Assembly: GCA_944376235.1 (NCBI GenBank)
Contig: CALWCA010000018.1
Location: 1-36,321, forward strand
Direction of reading: 5' to 3'
From: an uncultured Clostridia bacterium
Lineage (GTDB): Bacteria; Bacillota; Clostridia; Oscillospirales; Feifaniaceae
DNA: 36,321 nucleotides
The position numbers and the translations under genes were made by a program. This document shows positions 8,303-15,070 of the stretch, piece after piece; the first letter of the stretch is position 1; each line of letters starts with the position of its first letter. The notes below the pieces were generated by a model. That model worked only from the letters and a program-made list of their open reading frames with translations. It had not been told where the DNA came from and ran no database searches.

Positions 8303-8448
8303 ATTCAAACTCTTGCGTAGAGGTGCCAGATGATGCTGTTGTATCTTCCCGTTTTCAAACTGAATCTGCATCACCATAGGTAAGAGCGCGTGTGCGTAGG
8401 CACAGGCGCTATTCGTGCTTGTGCCTATGAGGATGCGACTGAGAGTAC
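8303..8448 (+). promoter_or_regulatory. Structured 5' leader, candidate riboswitch or attenuator of unknown class
   Basis: Upstream of the amino acid ABC transporter the transcript can fold into a three-helix arrangement. The closing helix is ACTCTTG (8309-8315) with TGAGAGT (8440-8446). A second helix is GATGC (8332-8336) with GCATC (8368-8372), extended by GGT/ACC. The third is a 13-bp hairpin, 8397-8409 with 8415-8427, loop TATTC. Purine-rich joining segments ATAGGTAAGAG and TGAGGATGCGAC lie at the junction. A perfect terminator follows at once. The AGAGGTGC at 8319-8326 recalls the lysine riboswitch 5' end, but the GCCGAAG core and other L-box motifs are absent. No T-box, SAM, glycine, TPP or purine signature is seen. 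Ligand unknown. Confidence 0.6.
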
Positions 8449-8482
8449 AGCGAGCCTTGTAGACACAAGGCTCGCTTTTTTT
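8449..8482 (+). terminator. Attenuator terminator before the ABC transporter genes
   Basis: Perfect 12-bp stem AGCGAGCCTTGT/ACAAGGCTCGCT with loop AGAC, then seven T. It sits 56 bases before the substrate-binding protein ATG, so it must be bypassed for expression. Its 5' arm could alternatively pair with AGGCGCT at 8404-8410. Confidence 0.88.
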
Positions 8483-8537
8483 GTGCCTCGCAAAACCTTT
8501 TGAAAACTCTTCAAAAACAAAAAGGAGGATCTCCCCC

Positions 8538-9374
8538 ATGAACCGTCGTCTTTCCCGCATTCTCGCCCTCTCAGCTCTCGTTGCCCTATTTGCCGCAGGC
8601 TGTTCCGCAGAGGAAACGCCCGAATACGCAAACGCGCTTGAGCGCATCAAGGGCGAGGGAAAAATCGTCATGGCCACCAATCCCGAGTGGGCCCCCTATG
8701 AATTTGAAAACTTGTCTGCCGAAAACGAAGAGGACAAATATGCCGGCGCCGACATTGAACTGGGCCGTTACATCGCCGAACAGCTCGGCGTCGATTTCGA
8801 GCTCTCGGTTATGAGCTTTGAAACGGTCATCGAGTCGGTGGCGCAGGGCCAGGCCGATATGGGAATTTCAGCCTTTGCCTACAAGGAAGACCGCGCCGAG
8901 GCCGCGCTGCTGGCCGGGCCATACGGCGTCGGCGACGATTACCAGGGCGCGCTGGTGCGCAAGGAGGATGCCGAGGAGCTGAGCACTGTCGAGTCGCTTA
9001 ACAACCGCAAAATCGGCGTACAAATCTCCTCTTTGCAATACGAAATCGCGCAGGAAACCCTCGAGGGCTGCGAATATGTTTTCTTCTCCAATCCGGCTGA
9101 CGGCGTGCTCTCGCTGCAAAACGGCAAGGTCGACGCCGTGCTCATCGCTTCGGCCGCCGGAGAGGGCTACTGCAACAACTACGACGACATCCAGATGAGT
9201 GACCTGCGCTTTGAGTCGGAGTCCGGCAACTATGTCATCATCAACAAGGAAGAACCCGAGCTCTACGAGGCCGTTTTGGAAATCGTGCTTGAGGCCGAGT
9301 CCTCCGGCAAGTTCGCGCAGTGGCTTGAAGAGGCTTCCGCCTTGGCCGATTCTCTGAGCCTTTCTGCCGAATAA
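8538..9374 (+). CDS. Polar amino acid ABC transporter, substrate-binding lipoprotein
   Basis: 278 aa family 3 extracellular solute-binding protein (PF00497 type). It captures an amino acid outside the membrane and delivers it to the permease. It has a lipoprotein signal peptide (basic NRR, hydrophobic stretch, FAAGC with the lipidated C22). A typical first lobe follows (IVMATNPEWAPYEFEN, then ADIELGRYIAEQLGVDFEL, GQADMGISAFAYKEDRAE). The ATG at 8538 follows AAGGAGG at ideal spacing. Expression must pass the leader terminator. Substrate is not evident; the leader would suggest feedback by the transported compound or a derivative (inference). Confidence 0.93.
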   Translation: MNRRLSRILALSALVALFAAGCSAEETPEYANALERIKGEGKIVMATNPEWAPYEFENLSAENEEDKYAGADIELGRYIAEQLGVDFELSVMSFETVIESVAQGQADMGISAFAYKEDRAEAALLAGPYGVGDDYQGALVRKEDAEELSTVESLNNRKIGVQISSLQYEIAQETLEGCEYVFFSNPADGVLSLQNGKVDAVLIASAAGEGYCNNYDDIQMSDLRFESESGNYVIINKEEPELYEAVLEIVLEAESSGKFAQWLEEASALADSLSLSAE

Positions 9375-9401
9375 AAAAACCCTGTTCTTTTGGCATGGTC
9401 C

Positions 9402-9430
9402 TTCTGTGAGAGCCTTAAGGCTCCACAGAA
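9402..9430 (+). other. Intercistronic stem-loop
   Basis: TTCTGTG/CACAGAA and GAGCC/GGCTC arms form 12 bp with a single bulged A and TTAA loop. No T run follows. Such hairpins commonly protect the 3' end of the binding-protein message and set the ratio of binding protein to permease. Confidence 0.6.
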
Positions 9431-9494
9431 AGGCTGCATGCCGTTTCTCCCCCGGGCTGCTTGCCCGTCCATTCCAAATGAGGTGTCTAAAACA

Positions 9495-10151
9495 ATGTCT
9501 GCCATCATCAAACTTCTTGTTGACTACGGTGATCTTTTCCTCAGTGGGCTGCGTGTTACCTTGCTGCTCTCACTCTTTTCCATCGTGGCCAGCACCATCT
9601 TCGGTTCTATTATCTGTCTGCTCTCCATGTCAAAAATCCCCCCGCTCAAATGGATGTGCACAGCCTATATCGAAATTATCCGGGGTACACCCATCCTGCT
9701 GCAGCTCTATTTCTTTGTCTTCCTGCTGCCGAGGATCCTGCCTGTCAACCTGAGCAATCTGCAGGCTGTCATGCTCTCCATGTCGCTGTGCGCGGCGGCT
9801 TATGTATCTGAGCTCATGCGCGCCGGCACTCAGGCGGTGGACAAGGGCCAAAGCGAGGCGGCGCGCAGCCTGGGACTGACCGGAAAGCAGACCATGCGCT
9901 ACATTGTGCTGCCACAGGCCGTAAAAAACATCCTGCCCGCATTGGGAAATGAGTTCATTCTCATCATCAAGGACACCTCCCTGGCCTCCATCTTCTTCAT
10001 CGGAGATTTGATGACCGTGCAAAAAACCATCACCTCCTCACTCTACCTTTCCCTCGAGCCCATGGCCATTGTGGGAATGATTTACTTTTCTCTGACCTTT
10101 GTTCTCTCCAAGCTGGTTCGGGCCTACGAGCGGCGCGTCTCGGTCGGCTGA
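9495..10151 (+). CDS. Polar amino acid ABC transporter permease
   Basis: 218 aa HisM/GlnP-type permease subunit (TIGR01726-like). About five membrane segments; the cytoplasmic EAA loop reads QSEAARSLGLTGKQTMRYIVLPQ, which docks the ATPase. The ATG at 9495 is preceded by GAGGTG and marks the start of homology (ALIKLLVDYGDLFLSG-type N-terminus). It forms an operon with the binding protein 120 bases upstream and is followed by a terminator. No ATP-binding subunit is encoded nearby, so the transporter must borrow one encoded elsewhere. Confidence 0.94.
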   Translation: MSAIIKLLVDYGDLFLSGLRVTLLLSLFSIVASTIFGSIICLLSMSKIPPLKWMCTAYIEIIRGTPILLQLYFFVFLLPRILPVNLSNLQAVMLSMSLCAAAYVSELMRAGTQAVDKGQSEAARSLGLTGKQTMRYIVLPQAVKNILPALGNEFILIIKDTSLASIFFIGDLMTVQKTITSSLYLSLEPMAIVGMIYFSLTFVLSKLVRAYERRVSVG

Positions 10152-10221
10152 GCCTTGGAAAACCTCTGACAGCTTTACCCTAGACCCCTCTATTTCAAAA
10201 TGATTGGACATTGACGACACC

Positions 10222-10252
10222 GGGGACGGCATCATTTTGCCGCCCCTCTTTT
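10222..10252 (+). terminator. Terminator of the ABC transporter operon
   Basis: GGGG-A-CGGCA pairs with TGCCG-CCCC around a TCATTT loop, followed by TCTTTT. Confidence 0.75.
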
Positions 10253-10331
10253 GTATCAGCCCATACTACATTCCATATACAGCAAAACCTGTGCTTTTGT
10301 TCTGCACACGGAGATCAAACATATCCCGCAT

Positions 10332-10375
10332 AAAAAGGAGCAGGCCTGCGGCCGACGGTCAAGCCGCAGACCTGC
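10332..10375 (-). terminator. Second, distal gdhA terminator
   Basis: On the minus strand GCAGG-TCTGCGGC type arms (CTGCGGC/GCCGCAG plus CCTGC/GCAGG) form about 12 bp with one mismatch. TCC and TTTTT follow. Confidence 0.65.
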
Positions 10376-10434
10376 CCCTCTTCCCACAGTCTTTCCCGGG
10401 CCCGTGCAAAAAAACCCTTTTCTTTTACAAACAA

Positions 10435-10472
10435 AAAGCGGGAGAAAAGCCGTTTGGCTTTTCTCCCGCTTT
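10435..10472. terminator. Main gdhA terminator, 17-bp perfect stem
   Basis: Arms 10435-10451 and 10456-10472 are perfectly complementary (AAAGCGGGAGAAAAGCC and its complement), with a 4-base loop. On the minus strand TTTTTGTTT follows, 50 bases beyond the gdhA stop codon. Confidence 0.88.
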
Positions 10473-10521
10473 GGTTTTTCAGACAGCCTTGAATGGCCGG
10501 GCTCCCTTCAGGGGAAATCTC

Positions 10522-11868
10522 TTAATAGATGCCCTGGCTCATCATGGCATCGGCAACCTTCAGGAAGCCAGCGATATTGGCGCCGGCGACCAGGTCGTAA
10601 CCAAAGCCATACTCCTCGGCAGCGCTCTTGGACGCGTCATGGATGTTCTTCATGATGGTCTTGAGCTTCTGATCGACTTCCTCGGCGCTCCAGGCGAGGC
10701 GGGCAGAGTTCTGGCTCATCTCCAGACCGGAGGTGGCAACGCCGCCGGCGTTGACAGCCTTGGACGGGCAAACGATGCAGCCGGACTTCTGGAAGTACTC
10801 AATGGCCTCGTTGGTGCAGGGCATGTTGGCAACTTCGACGATGTACTTGGTGCCAGCCGCAACAATCTTCTTGGCATCTTCCAGTCTGATGTCGTTCTGG
10901 GTGGCAGCAGGCATGACCATGTCAACCTTCAGGCCCCAGGGCTTCTCACCGGCATGGAACTCGCAGCCGAACTTATCGGCATAGTCCTGAGCGCGGTCAC
11001 GACCGGAAGCACGCATCTCAAGCAGGTACTCAACCTTCTCTTCGGTGCTCACACCGTCGGGATCATAGCAGTAGCCGTCAGGACCCGAGATGGTGACGAC
11101 CTTGCCGCCCAGCTCGAGCATCTTCTTGCAGATACCCCAGGCAACATTACCGAAACCGGAAACCGCGATGGTCTTACCGGCAACCTTGTCGTTGCAGGCA
11201 GCCAGCATGTTCTCGGCATAGTAGCAGGCGCCATAGCCGGTGGCCTCGGGACGAATCAGAGAACCGCCGTAGGACAGGCCCTTACCGGTCAGAACGCCGT
11301 TCTCCCAGACAGCCTTAATTCTCTTGTACTGACCATACATATAACCGACTTCGCGGCCGCCAACACCGATATCACCAGCGGGCACGTCAACATCGGGGCC
11401 GATGTGGCGATAGAGCTCGGTCATGAAGGCCTGGCAGAATCTCATGATCTCGGCATCGCTCTTGCCGCGGGGATCAAAGTCGGAACCGCCCTTGGCACCG
11501 CCCATGGGCAGGCTGGTCAGGCTGTTCTTGAAGGTCTGCTCGAAGCCCAGGAACTTCATGATGGACAGGTTGACGGAGGGATGGAAGCGCAGGCCGCCCT
11601 TGTAGGGTCCGATGGCGCCGTTGAACTGAACGCGGAAGCCACGGTTGACATGAGCCTGGCCGGCATCGTCGACCCAAGCGACGCGGAAGAGGATCTGGCG
11701 CTCAGGCTCGACCATTCTCTCCAGCAGGGCAACCTTCTCATACTCGGGGTGCTTCTCGATAACGGGAACCAGAGACTTGAAAACCTCTTCGACAGTCTGG
11801 TGGAACTCAGGCTCGTTGGGATCGCGCTGCTTCACAGCGTCGATGACTCTGGAAATGTACTCGTTCAT
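10522..11868 (-). CDS. gdhA: NADP-type glutamate dehydrogenase
   Basis: 448 aa, standard length of hexameric small GDH. It interconverts 2-oxoglutarate plus ammonia and glutamate in the cytosol. The glutamate-binding region has GPYKGGLRFHP (88-97) and the catalytic K126 in PMGGAKGGSDFDP. The Rossmann domain has SGFGNVAWG, the usual glycine motif, and AVNAGGVATSGLEMSQN closes the active site. The ATG at 11868 follows GAGGAGG. Codon use is strongly biased and uniform, consistent with high expression. It has its own near-consensus promoter and tandem terminators. NADP specificity is inferred from similarity to the GdhA subgroup. Confidence 0.97.
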   Translation of the reverse strand: MNEYISRVIDAVKQRDPNEPEFHQTVEEVFKSLVPVIEKHPEYEKVALLERMVEPERQILFRVAWVDDAGQAHVNRGFRVQFNGAIGPYKGGLRFHPSVNLSIMKFLGFEQTFKNSLTSLPMGGAKGGSDFDPRGKSDAEIMRFCQAFMTELYRHIGPDVDVPAGDIGVGGREVGYMYGQYKRIKAVWENGVLTGKGLSYGGSLIRPEATGYGACYYAENMLAACNDKVAGKTIAVSGFGNVAWGICKKMLELGGKVVTISGPDGYCYDPDGVSTEEKVEYLLEMRASGRDRAQDYADKFGCEFHAGEKPWGLKVDMVMPAATQNDIRLEDAKKIVAAGTKYIVEVANMPCTNEAIEYFQKSGCIVCPSKAVNAGGVATSGLEMSQNSARLAWSAEEVDQKLKTIMKNIHDASKSAAEEYGFGYDLVAGANIAGFLKVADAMMSQGIY

Positions 11869-11965
11869 GACAGTTTCCTCCTCAAAAATATTTTTACGGA
11901 TTGACGAACAACTGTACATTGCGGAAAGCTGCGCCCCTGCTCGGAACGCACTTCCCCCAATCCTT

Positions 11966-11994
11966 ATTTTAGATTCAAAACCCCCCGATGTCAA
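11966..11994 (-). promoter_or_regulatory. Promoter of gdhA
   Basis: Minus strand TTGACA (11994-11989), 17-base spacer, TAAAAT (11971-11966). The -35 element touches a 9-bp inverted repeat (11994-12019). Confidence 0.85.
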
Positions 11995-12019
11995 GACAAG
12001 CCGGCGCGAGGGCTTGTCT
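11994..12019. terminator. Hairpin between the HAD gene and the gdhA promoter
   Basis: AGACAAGCC and GGCTTGTCT arms around an 8-base GC loop. On the minus strand it lies 44 bases after the HAD stop codon and could end that operon, though only TTG follows. On the plus strand TTT follows. Its outer arm shares one base with the gdhA -35 element, so it could also be an operator. Confidence 0.5.
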
Positions 12020-12062
12020 TTTGCCCCGCTTTTGACAAACGAAATTCGACCGGGGTTTTTGG

Positions 12063-12692
12063 TCAAAGTGACCAAAGCGCTCCCACCGCCTCATCGGCGA
12101 TGACGGCAGCCTGCGCGGCGTGCTTATTGCGGTAAATCATGGCATAACAGTAAACGCCGGCCCTCTTTGCAGCCTCCAGCGCATAGGGCGAGTCGTCCAC
12201 CGTCGCGGTGCGCGAAAGCGGCGTCTCAAACCCCTGCGCAATCTCGGCAAAGGCCCTTTCGTCCCCTTTTTGAAAAGCGGTCTCGCCGGCCAGCAGAACC
12301 GCGTCCACCGCCTGAGCCAGCCCCAGCCTGTCCAGCATTCCCTCCACCAGGCGGCGGGGAGACTGAGAAAAAATTACCAGCTTTGCCCCCCGCTCGCGCA
12401 GGGCGCGCAGCGTCTCAAGGGCTCCCGGCATGAGCTGCACCCGGCTGTCAAATACCTCTATTGCCGTCTCCATCCATGCTTCGGTCAGCTCCTCGGCGCT
12501 TAGGGGCAGCCCGAAGTGACCCCTCAAATAATCGGAGCCCTCCTGAAAGCTCATGGCGTCCATCGCTCTGATTTCCTCTTCGGTCGGCACGATGTCAAAG
12601 CGGGCCAAAAAGGCCAGCGAAATGTCGTTCCAGATCTCCAGGGTGTCGACCAGCGTCCCGTCAAGGTCAAAGATGTATAAATCAAACCTCAT
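12063..12692 (-). CDS. HAD-family phosphatase, beta-phosphoglucomutase-like
   Basis: 209 aa haloacid dehalogenase superfamily enzyme. Motif I is FDLDGTLVD with nucleophile D9 and acid D11. An alpha-helical cap (about 15-80) follows. Motif II is VIFSQS, the motif III lysine lies in FQKGDER, and motif IV is VDDSPYALEAAKRAG. It hydrolyses a small phosphate ester, with substrate unknown. Its start codon overlaps the stop of thiE by 4 bases (ATGA), a sign of tight coupling. A role in thiamine metabolism, for example on thiamine monophosphate or an intermediate, is inferred only from this pairing. Confidence 0.88.
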   Translation of the reverse strand: MRFDLYIFDLDGTLVDTLEIWNDISLAFLARFDIVPTEEEIRAMDAMSFQEGSDYLRGHFGLPLSAEELTEAWMETAIEVFDSRVQLMPGALETLRALRERGAKLVIFSQSPRRLVEGMLDRLGLAQAVDAVLLAGETAFQKGDERAFAEIAQGFETPLSRTATVDDSPYALEAAKRAGVYCYAMIYRNKHAAQAAVIADEAVGALWSL

Positions 12693-13321
12693 CCCTTGAT
12701 CTTCTCCGCCACGTCACGCATGATGCGCGCCGCCGCCGTGATGTCGGGCCGCGACAGGATGGAGGAGATCACCGAGATGCCGTCAAGCCCCAGGCCCTCG
12801 AGCTGCGGCCCCGTGACCTCGTTGATGCCGCCGATGGCACAGGCCGGAATGCCTCCAGCCTTGAGCACCTCGACAATCTCGTCGCGCGTCAGCGCACGGC
12901 CTACGGCCTTGGTGTCGGTCAAAAAGGCGGCGCCGATGCCGATGTAGTCGGCCCCGTCCTCTCTGGCGCGGCGCGCATGCTCCGGGGTGGAGGCAGACAC
13001 ACCCAAAATCTTGTCGGGCCCAATCAGGCGGCGGGCGATGGCGCAGGGCATGTCGGTCTGGCCCACATGCACGCCGTCGGCGTCGACGGCCAGCGCGATG
13101 TCAATGCGGTCGTTGATGATGAGCGGGACGCCATACCTGCGGCAGACCTCCTGCACCTCCAGTGCCGCCTGCAGAAACTGCGCCGTTGAAACATCCTTCT
13201 CGCGCAGCTGCACCAGCGTGACGCCGCCCTCGATGGCGCGCTCCACGCTCTCTCCAATGCTCATGTCGCCAAGCCAGTGGCGGTCGGTGCACAAATACAG
13301 CGTCAGATCACAGTGATTCAT
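12689..13321 (-). CDS. thiE: Thiamine-phosphate synthase
   Basis: 210 aa TIM-barrel enzyme joining HMP pyrophosphate and thiazole phosphate to give thiamine phosphate. Family motifs are visible: TLVQLREKDVS (34-44), LIINDRIDIALAVDADGVHVGQTDMP (68-93, substrate-contacting), and DYIGIGAAFLTDTK. CAIGGIN is the phosphate-binding loop. The ATG at 13321 has CGGAGGAAG upstream. It is cotranscribed with the HAD gene. No TPP riboswitch is present in the 187 bases upstream, and other thiamine genes are not nearby, so this is a lone salvage/synthesis gene in the window. Confidence 0.95.
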   Translation of the reverse strand: MNHCDLTLYLCTDRHWLGDMSIGESVERAIEGGVTLVQLREKDVSTAQFLQAALEVQEVCRRYGVPLIINDRIDIALAVDADGVHVGQTDMPCAIARRLIGPDKILGVSASTPEHARRAREDGADYIGIGAAFLTDTKAVGRALTRDEIVEVLKAGGIPACAIGGINEVTGPQLEGLGLDGISVISSILSRPDITAAARIMRDVAEKIKG

Positions 13322-13508
13322 AAAGCTTCCTCCGTTTGTCTAATGATTGGTGATATTTTTAATGCATGGTCATGCGTTTCTGGTTTTTGTCGGCACCTGC
13401 GGCCCAGTGCCCCGCGGGTCTCCCCGTATTGGGCCCGTCATCCTTTTGAGCACAAGCTTCCCTTTGCCCCAAAGCATATCCCTGCAGTCCGGCCCAAGTC
13501 CCTTTGGC

Positions 13509-14081
13509 TCAAAAAATCCCCTTCAAGGGGTGCTCTACCGCATCAGACCAGTCGGTGGGCACCAGAGGTGTCAGGCCGGTCAACGGCGGCACATCCGAAA
13601 TGTCCCACACATACCGGGACACCACCTTGTCTCCCCGCCGGTAGAGGTCGTGATAGCGCGGAACCCCCACATTGCCTTCAAAGCTGGCTCCAAGACGCTC
13701 AATGGTTTTGATGCTTGCCACATTGTCAGGCGTGGTGGTGATAATGAGCTCCTCCATGTCGTGCGCGCGCGCCAGAGGCGCCACGATGCGGCAGGCGCGC
13801 GCCGCGATGCCATGACCTCTGGCTCTTTCGCGCACGCCGTAGCCGATGTGCCCGCCGTAGTAAATGTTGTCGTTCATACCCAGGCGCAGATGGATGTGCC
13901 CCAGAGGGCCGGCCGACTCAGGGTCGGCGCAGGGCAGCGAACCGTCTTTGCGCAGCGTGCCGGCCGGAAAAATGAAAAACTGGTAAGAGGGCGCCCAGGC
14001 CTTGTCAACCATGGGCGCGCAGCACGACAGCCACAGCTCCAGCTGGCCGTCGCTCAGAAGCGGCAGACGATAAAAAACCAC
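13509..14081 (-). CDS. GNAT family N-acetyltransferase
   Basis: 190 aa from a GTG start; AGGAAGTGAAGGGGC lies upstream. The acetyl-CoA loop is GHIGYGVRERARGHGIAARA-like (motif A R-x-x-G-H-G-x-A), followed by TTTPDNVASIKTIERLGASF, the RimJ/RimL-type motif B. The acceptor substrate is unknown. It begins 16 bases after the AEC transporter gene and is the last gene of the three-gene minus-strand operon starting with the DUF308 protein. A role in amino acid or antibiotic acetylation would be speculation. Confidence 0.85.
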   Translation of the reverse strand: MVFYRLPLLSDGQLELWLSCCAPMVDKAWAPSYQFFIFPAGTLRKDGSLPCADPESAGPLGHIHLRLGMNDNIYYGGHIGYGVRERARGHGIAARACRIVAPLARAHDMEELIITTTPDNVASIKTIERLGASFEGNVGVPRYHDLYRRGDKVVSRYVWDISDVPPLTGLTPLVPTDWSDAVEHPLKGIF

Positions 14082-14097
14082 GCCCCTTCACTTCCTT

Positions 14098-15033
14098 TCA
14101 AAGCACCGCCATCAGCGTGGTGACGATTGGAATGGTTATGATGGACAGCAGCGTCGACAACAGTACATACTCGGTGACATACATATAGTCGGATCCGCCC
14201 GTTTTGGCCAGCATGGAGATGGACACCTGGCAGGGCAGCGCAAACATCACGGTCAGCACCGCCGTGATAAGTTCCCCTGCATTCAGGGCCCGCAGCAGAA
14301 AAAAAGCCGCCAGAGGCATTGCCACCATGCGCACGGGGACAGTGGCCAAAATGGAGACGCGCTTCCATACAACAGACAAGTCCATGTCGGTGAGCACGGT
14401 TCCGATGTAGAGCATGCTGACGGCCGAAGAGGTGTCACCCAGTCTGCCGACAATGTCGACGGCAATGGAGGGCAGCGTCAGCCCCGCAAGCACCAGGAAA
14501 ATGCCAAACAGCGTGGCCAGCGTCACGGGATTGGCCAGACGGCGCAGCACCTCGCCCGCTCCGGCTTTTTTCTTGCCCGAGTCCTTCATATAGAGCCCCG
14601 TGCTCACCGTGTAAAGCACCACGTTACAGGTCAGCGAATAGATGGGAATGCAGAAAATCCCCTGCGGGTAAAGGGCGGTCATCAGGGGGATGCCCAAAAA
14701 GGTGGTGTTGGAATACATGTTGGACAGCGTGTGGGCGTTTGCCGTGTCGGGCGCAAGGCCAAACAGCCTTGCGCTGCCCCGTCCGAGCAGCCAGCTCACC
14801 ACCAGCCCCACGGCGGCCGCCCCCACGATAATCCCCGAGCTGGCAAGCAGCGCACGATCCACCGACAGCAGATTGCTCAAAATGGCGGCCGGCATGGCGA
14901 TTTTGGTGACATAGTCGGGCAAAACCTCCTTGGCCGACTCAGGCAGCAGCTTCCACCGAATCGCACAATAGCCGACAAGCACCATGCCGAAAAGCGCAAG
15001 CATCTGGGTAAACACAATGCGGGCCTGCTCCAT
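14098..15033 (-). CDS. AEC (auxin efflux carrier) family transporter
   Basis: 311 aa membrane protein of the AEC family (PF03547), about ten hydrophobic segments in two five-helix halves. The N-terminus MLALFGMVLVGYCAIRWKLLP, then LSNMYSNTTFLGIPLM (family N-x-x-FLGIP motif) and the C-terminal ALPCQVSISMLAK are typical. Bacterial members export or exchange organic acids such as malate or malonate; substrate here is unknown. The ATG at 15033 follows GGGGAGAGG. It lies 37 bases after the DUF308-type gene and 16 bases before the GNAT gene, so all three are probably cotranscribed. A second AEC gene (broken) lies at 31.7-32.6 kb. Confidence 0.92.
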   Translation of the reverse strand: MEQARIVFTQMLALFGMVLVGYCAIRWKLLPESAKEVLPDYVTKIAMPAAILSNLLSVDRALLASSGIIVGAAAVGLVVSWLLGRGSARLFGLAPDTANAHTLSNMYSNTTFLGIPLMTALYPQGIFCIPIYSLTCNVVLYTVSTGLYMKDSGKKKAGAGEVLRRLANPVTLATLFGIFLVLAGLTLPSIAVDIVGRLGDTSSAVSMLYIGTVLTDMDLSVVWKRVSILATVPVRMVAMPLAAFFLLRALNAGELITAVLTVMFALPCQVSISMLAKTGGSDYMYVTEYVLLSTLLSIITIPIVTTLMAVL

Positions 15034-15070
15034 AATCTGCCTCTCCCCTTTCCCCGTTCCACAGCACCGA

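Noticed and set aside
8303-8448. Lysine riboswitch (L-box) as a firm call
   Set aside because: Only AGAGGTGC matches; the GCCGAAG core and the GGCTGTC and GGGCTATC segments are absent, so it is kept as unidentified.
8057-8680. Minus-strand open frame covering the leader RNA region
   Set aside because: It runs antisense through the leader, terminator and the signal-peptide region of the binding protein, and its translation resembles no known protein. The plus-strand RNA structure explains the region better.
10204-11904. Long open frame antisense to gdhA (about 566 codons)
   Set aside because: It mirrors the strongly biased codon pattern of gdhA, has no ribosome binding site at its start and no recognisable domain.
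13322-13508. TPP riboswitch upstream of thiE
   Set aside because: Neither the CTGAGA nor the ACCTGATC core was found on the minus strand.
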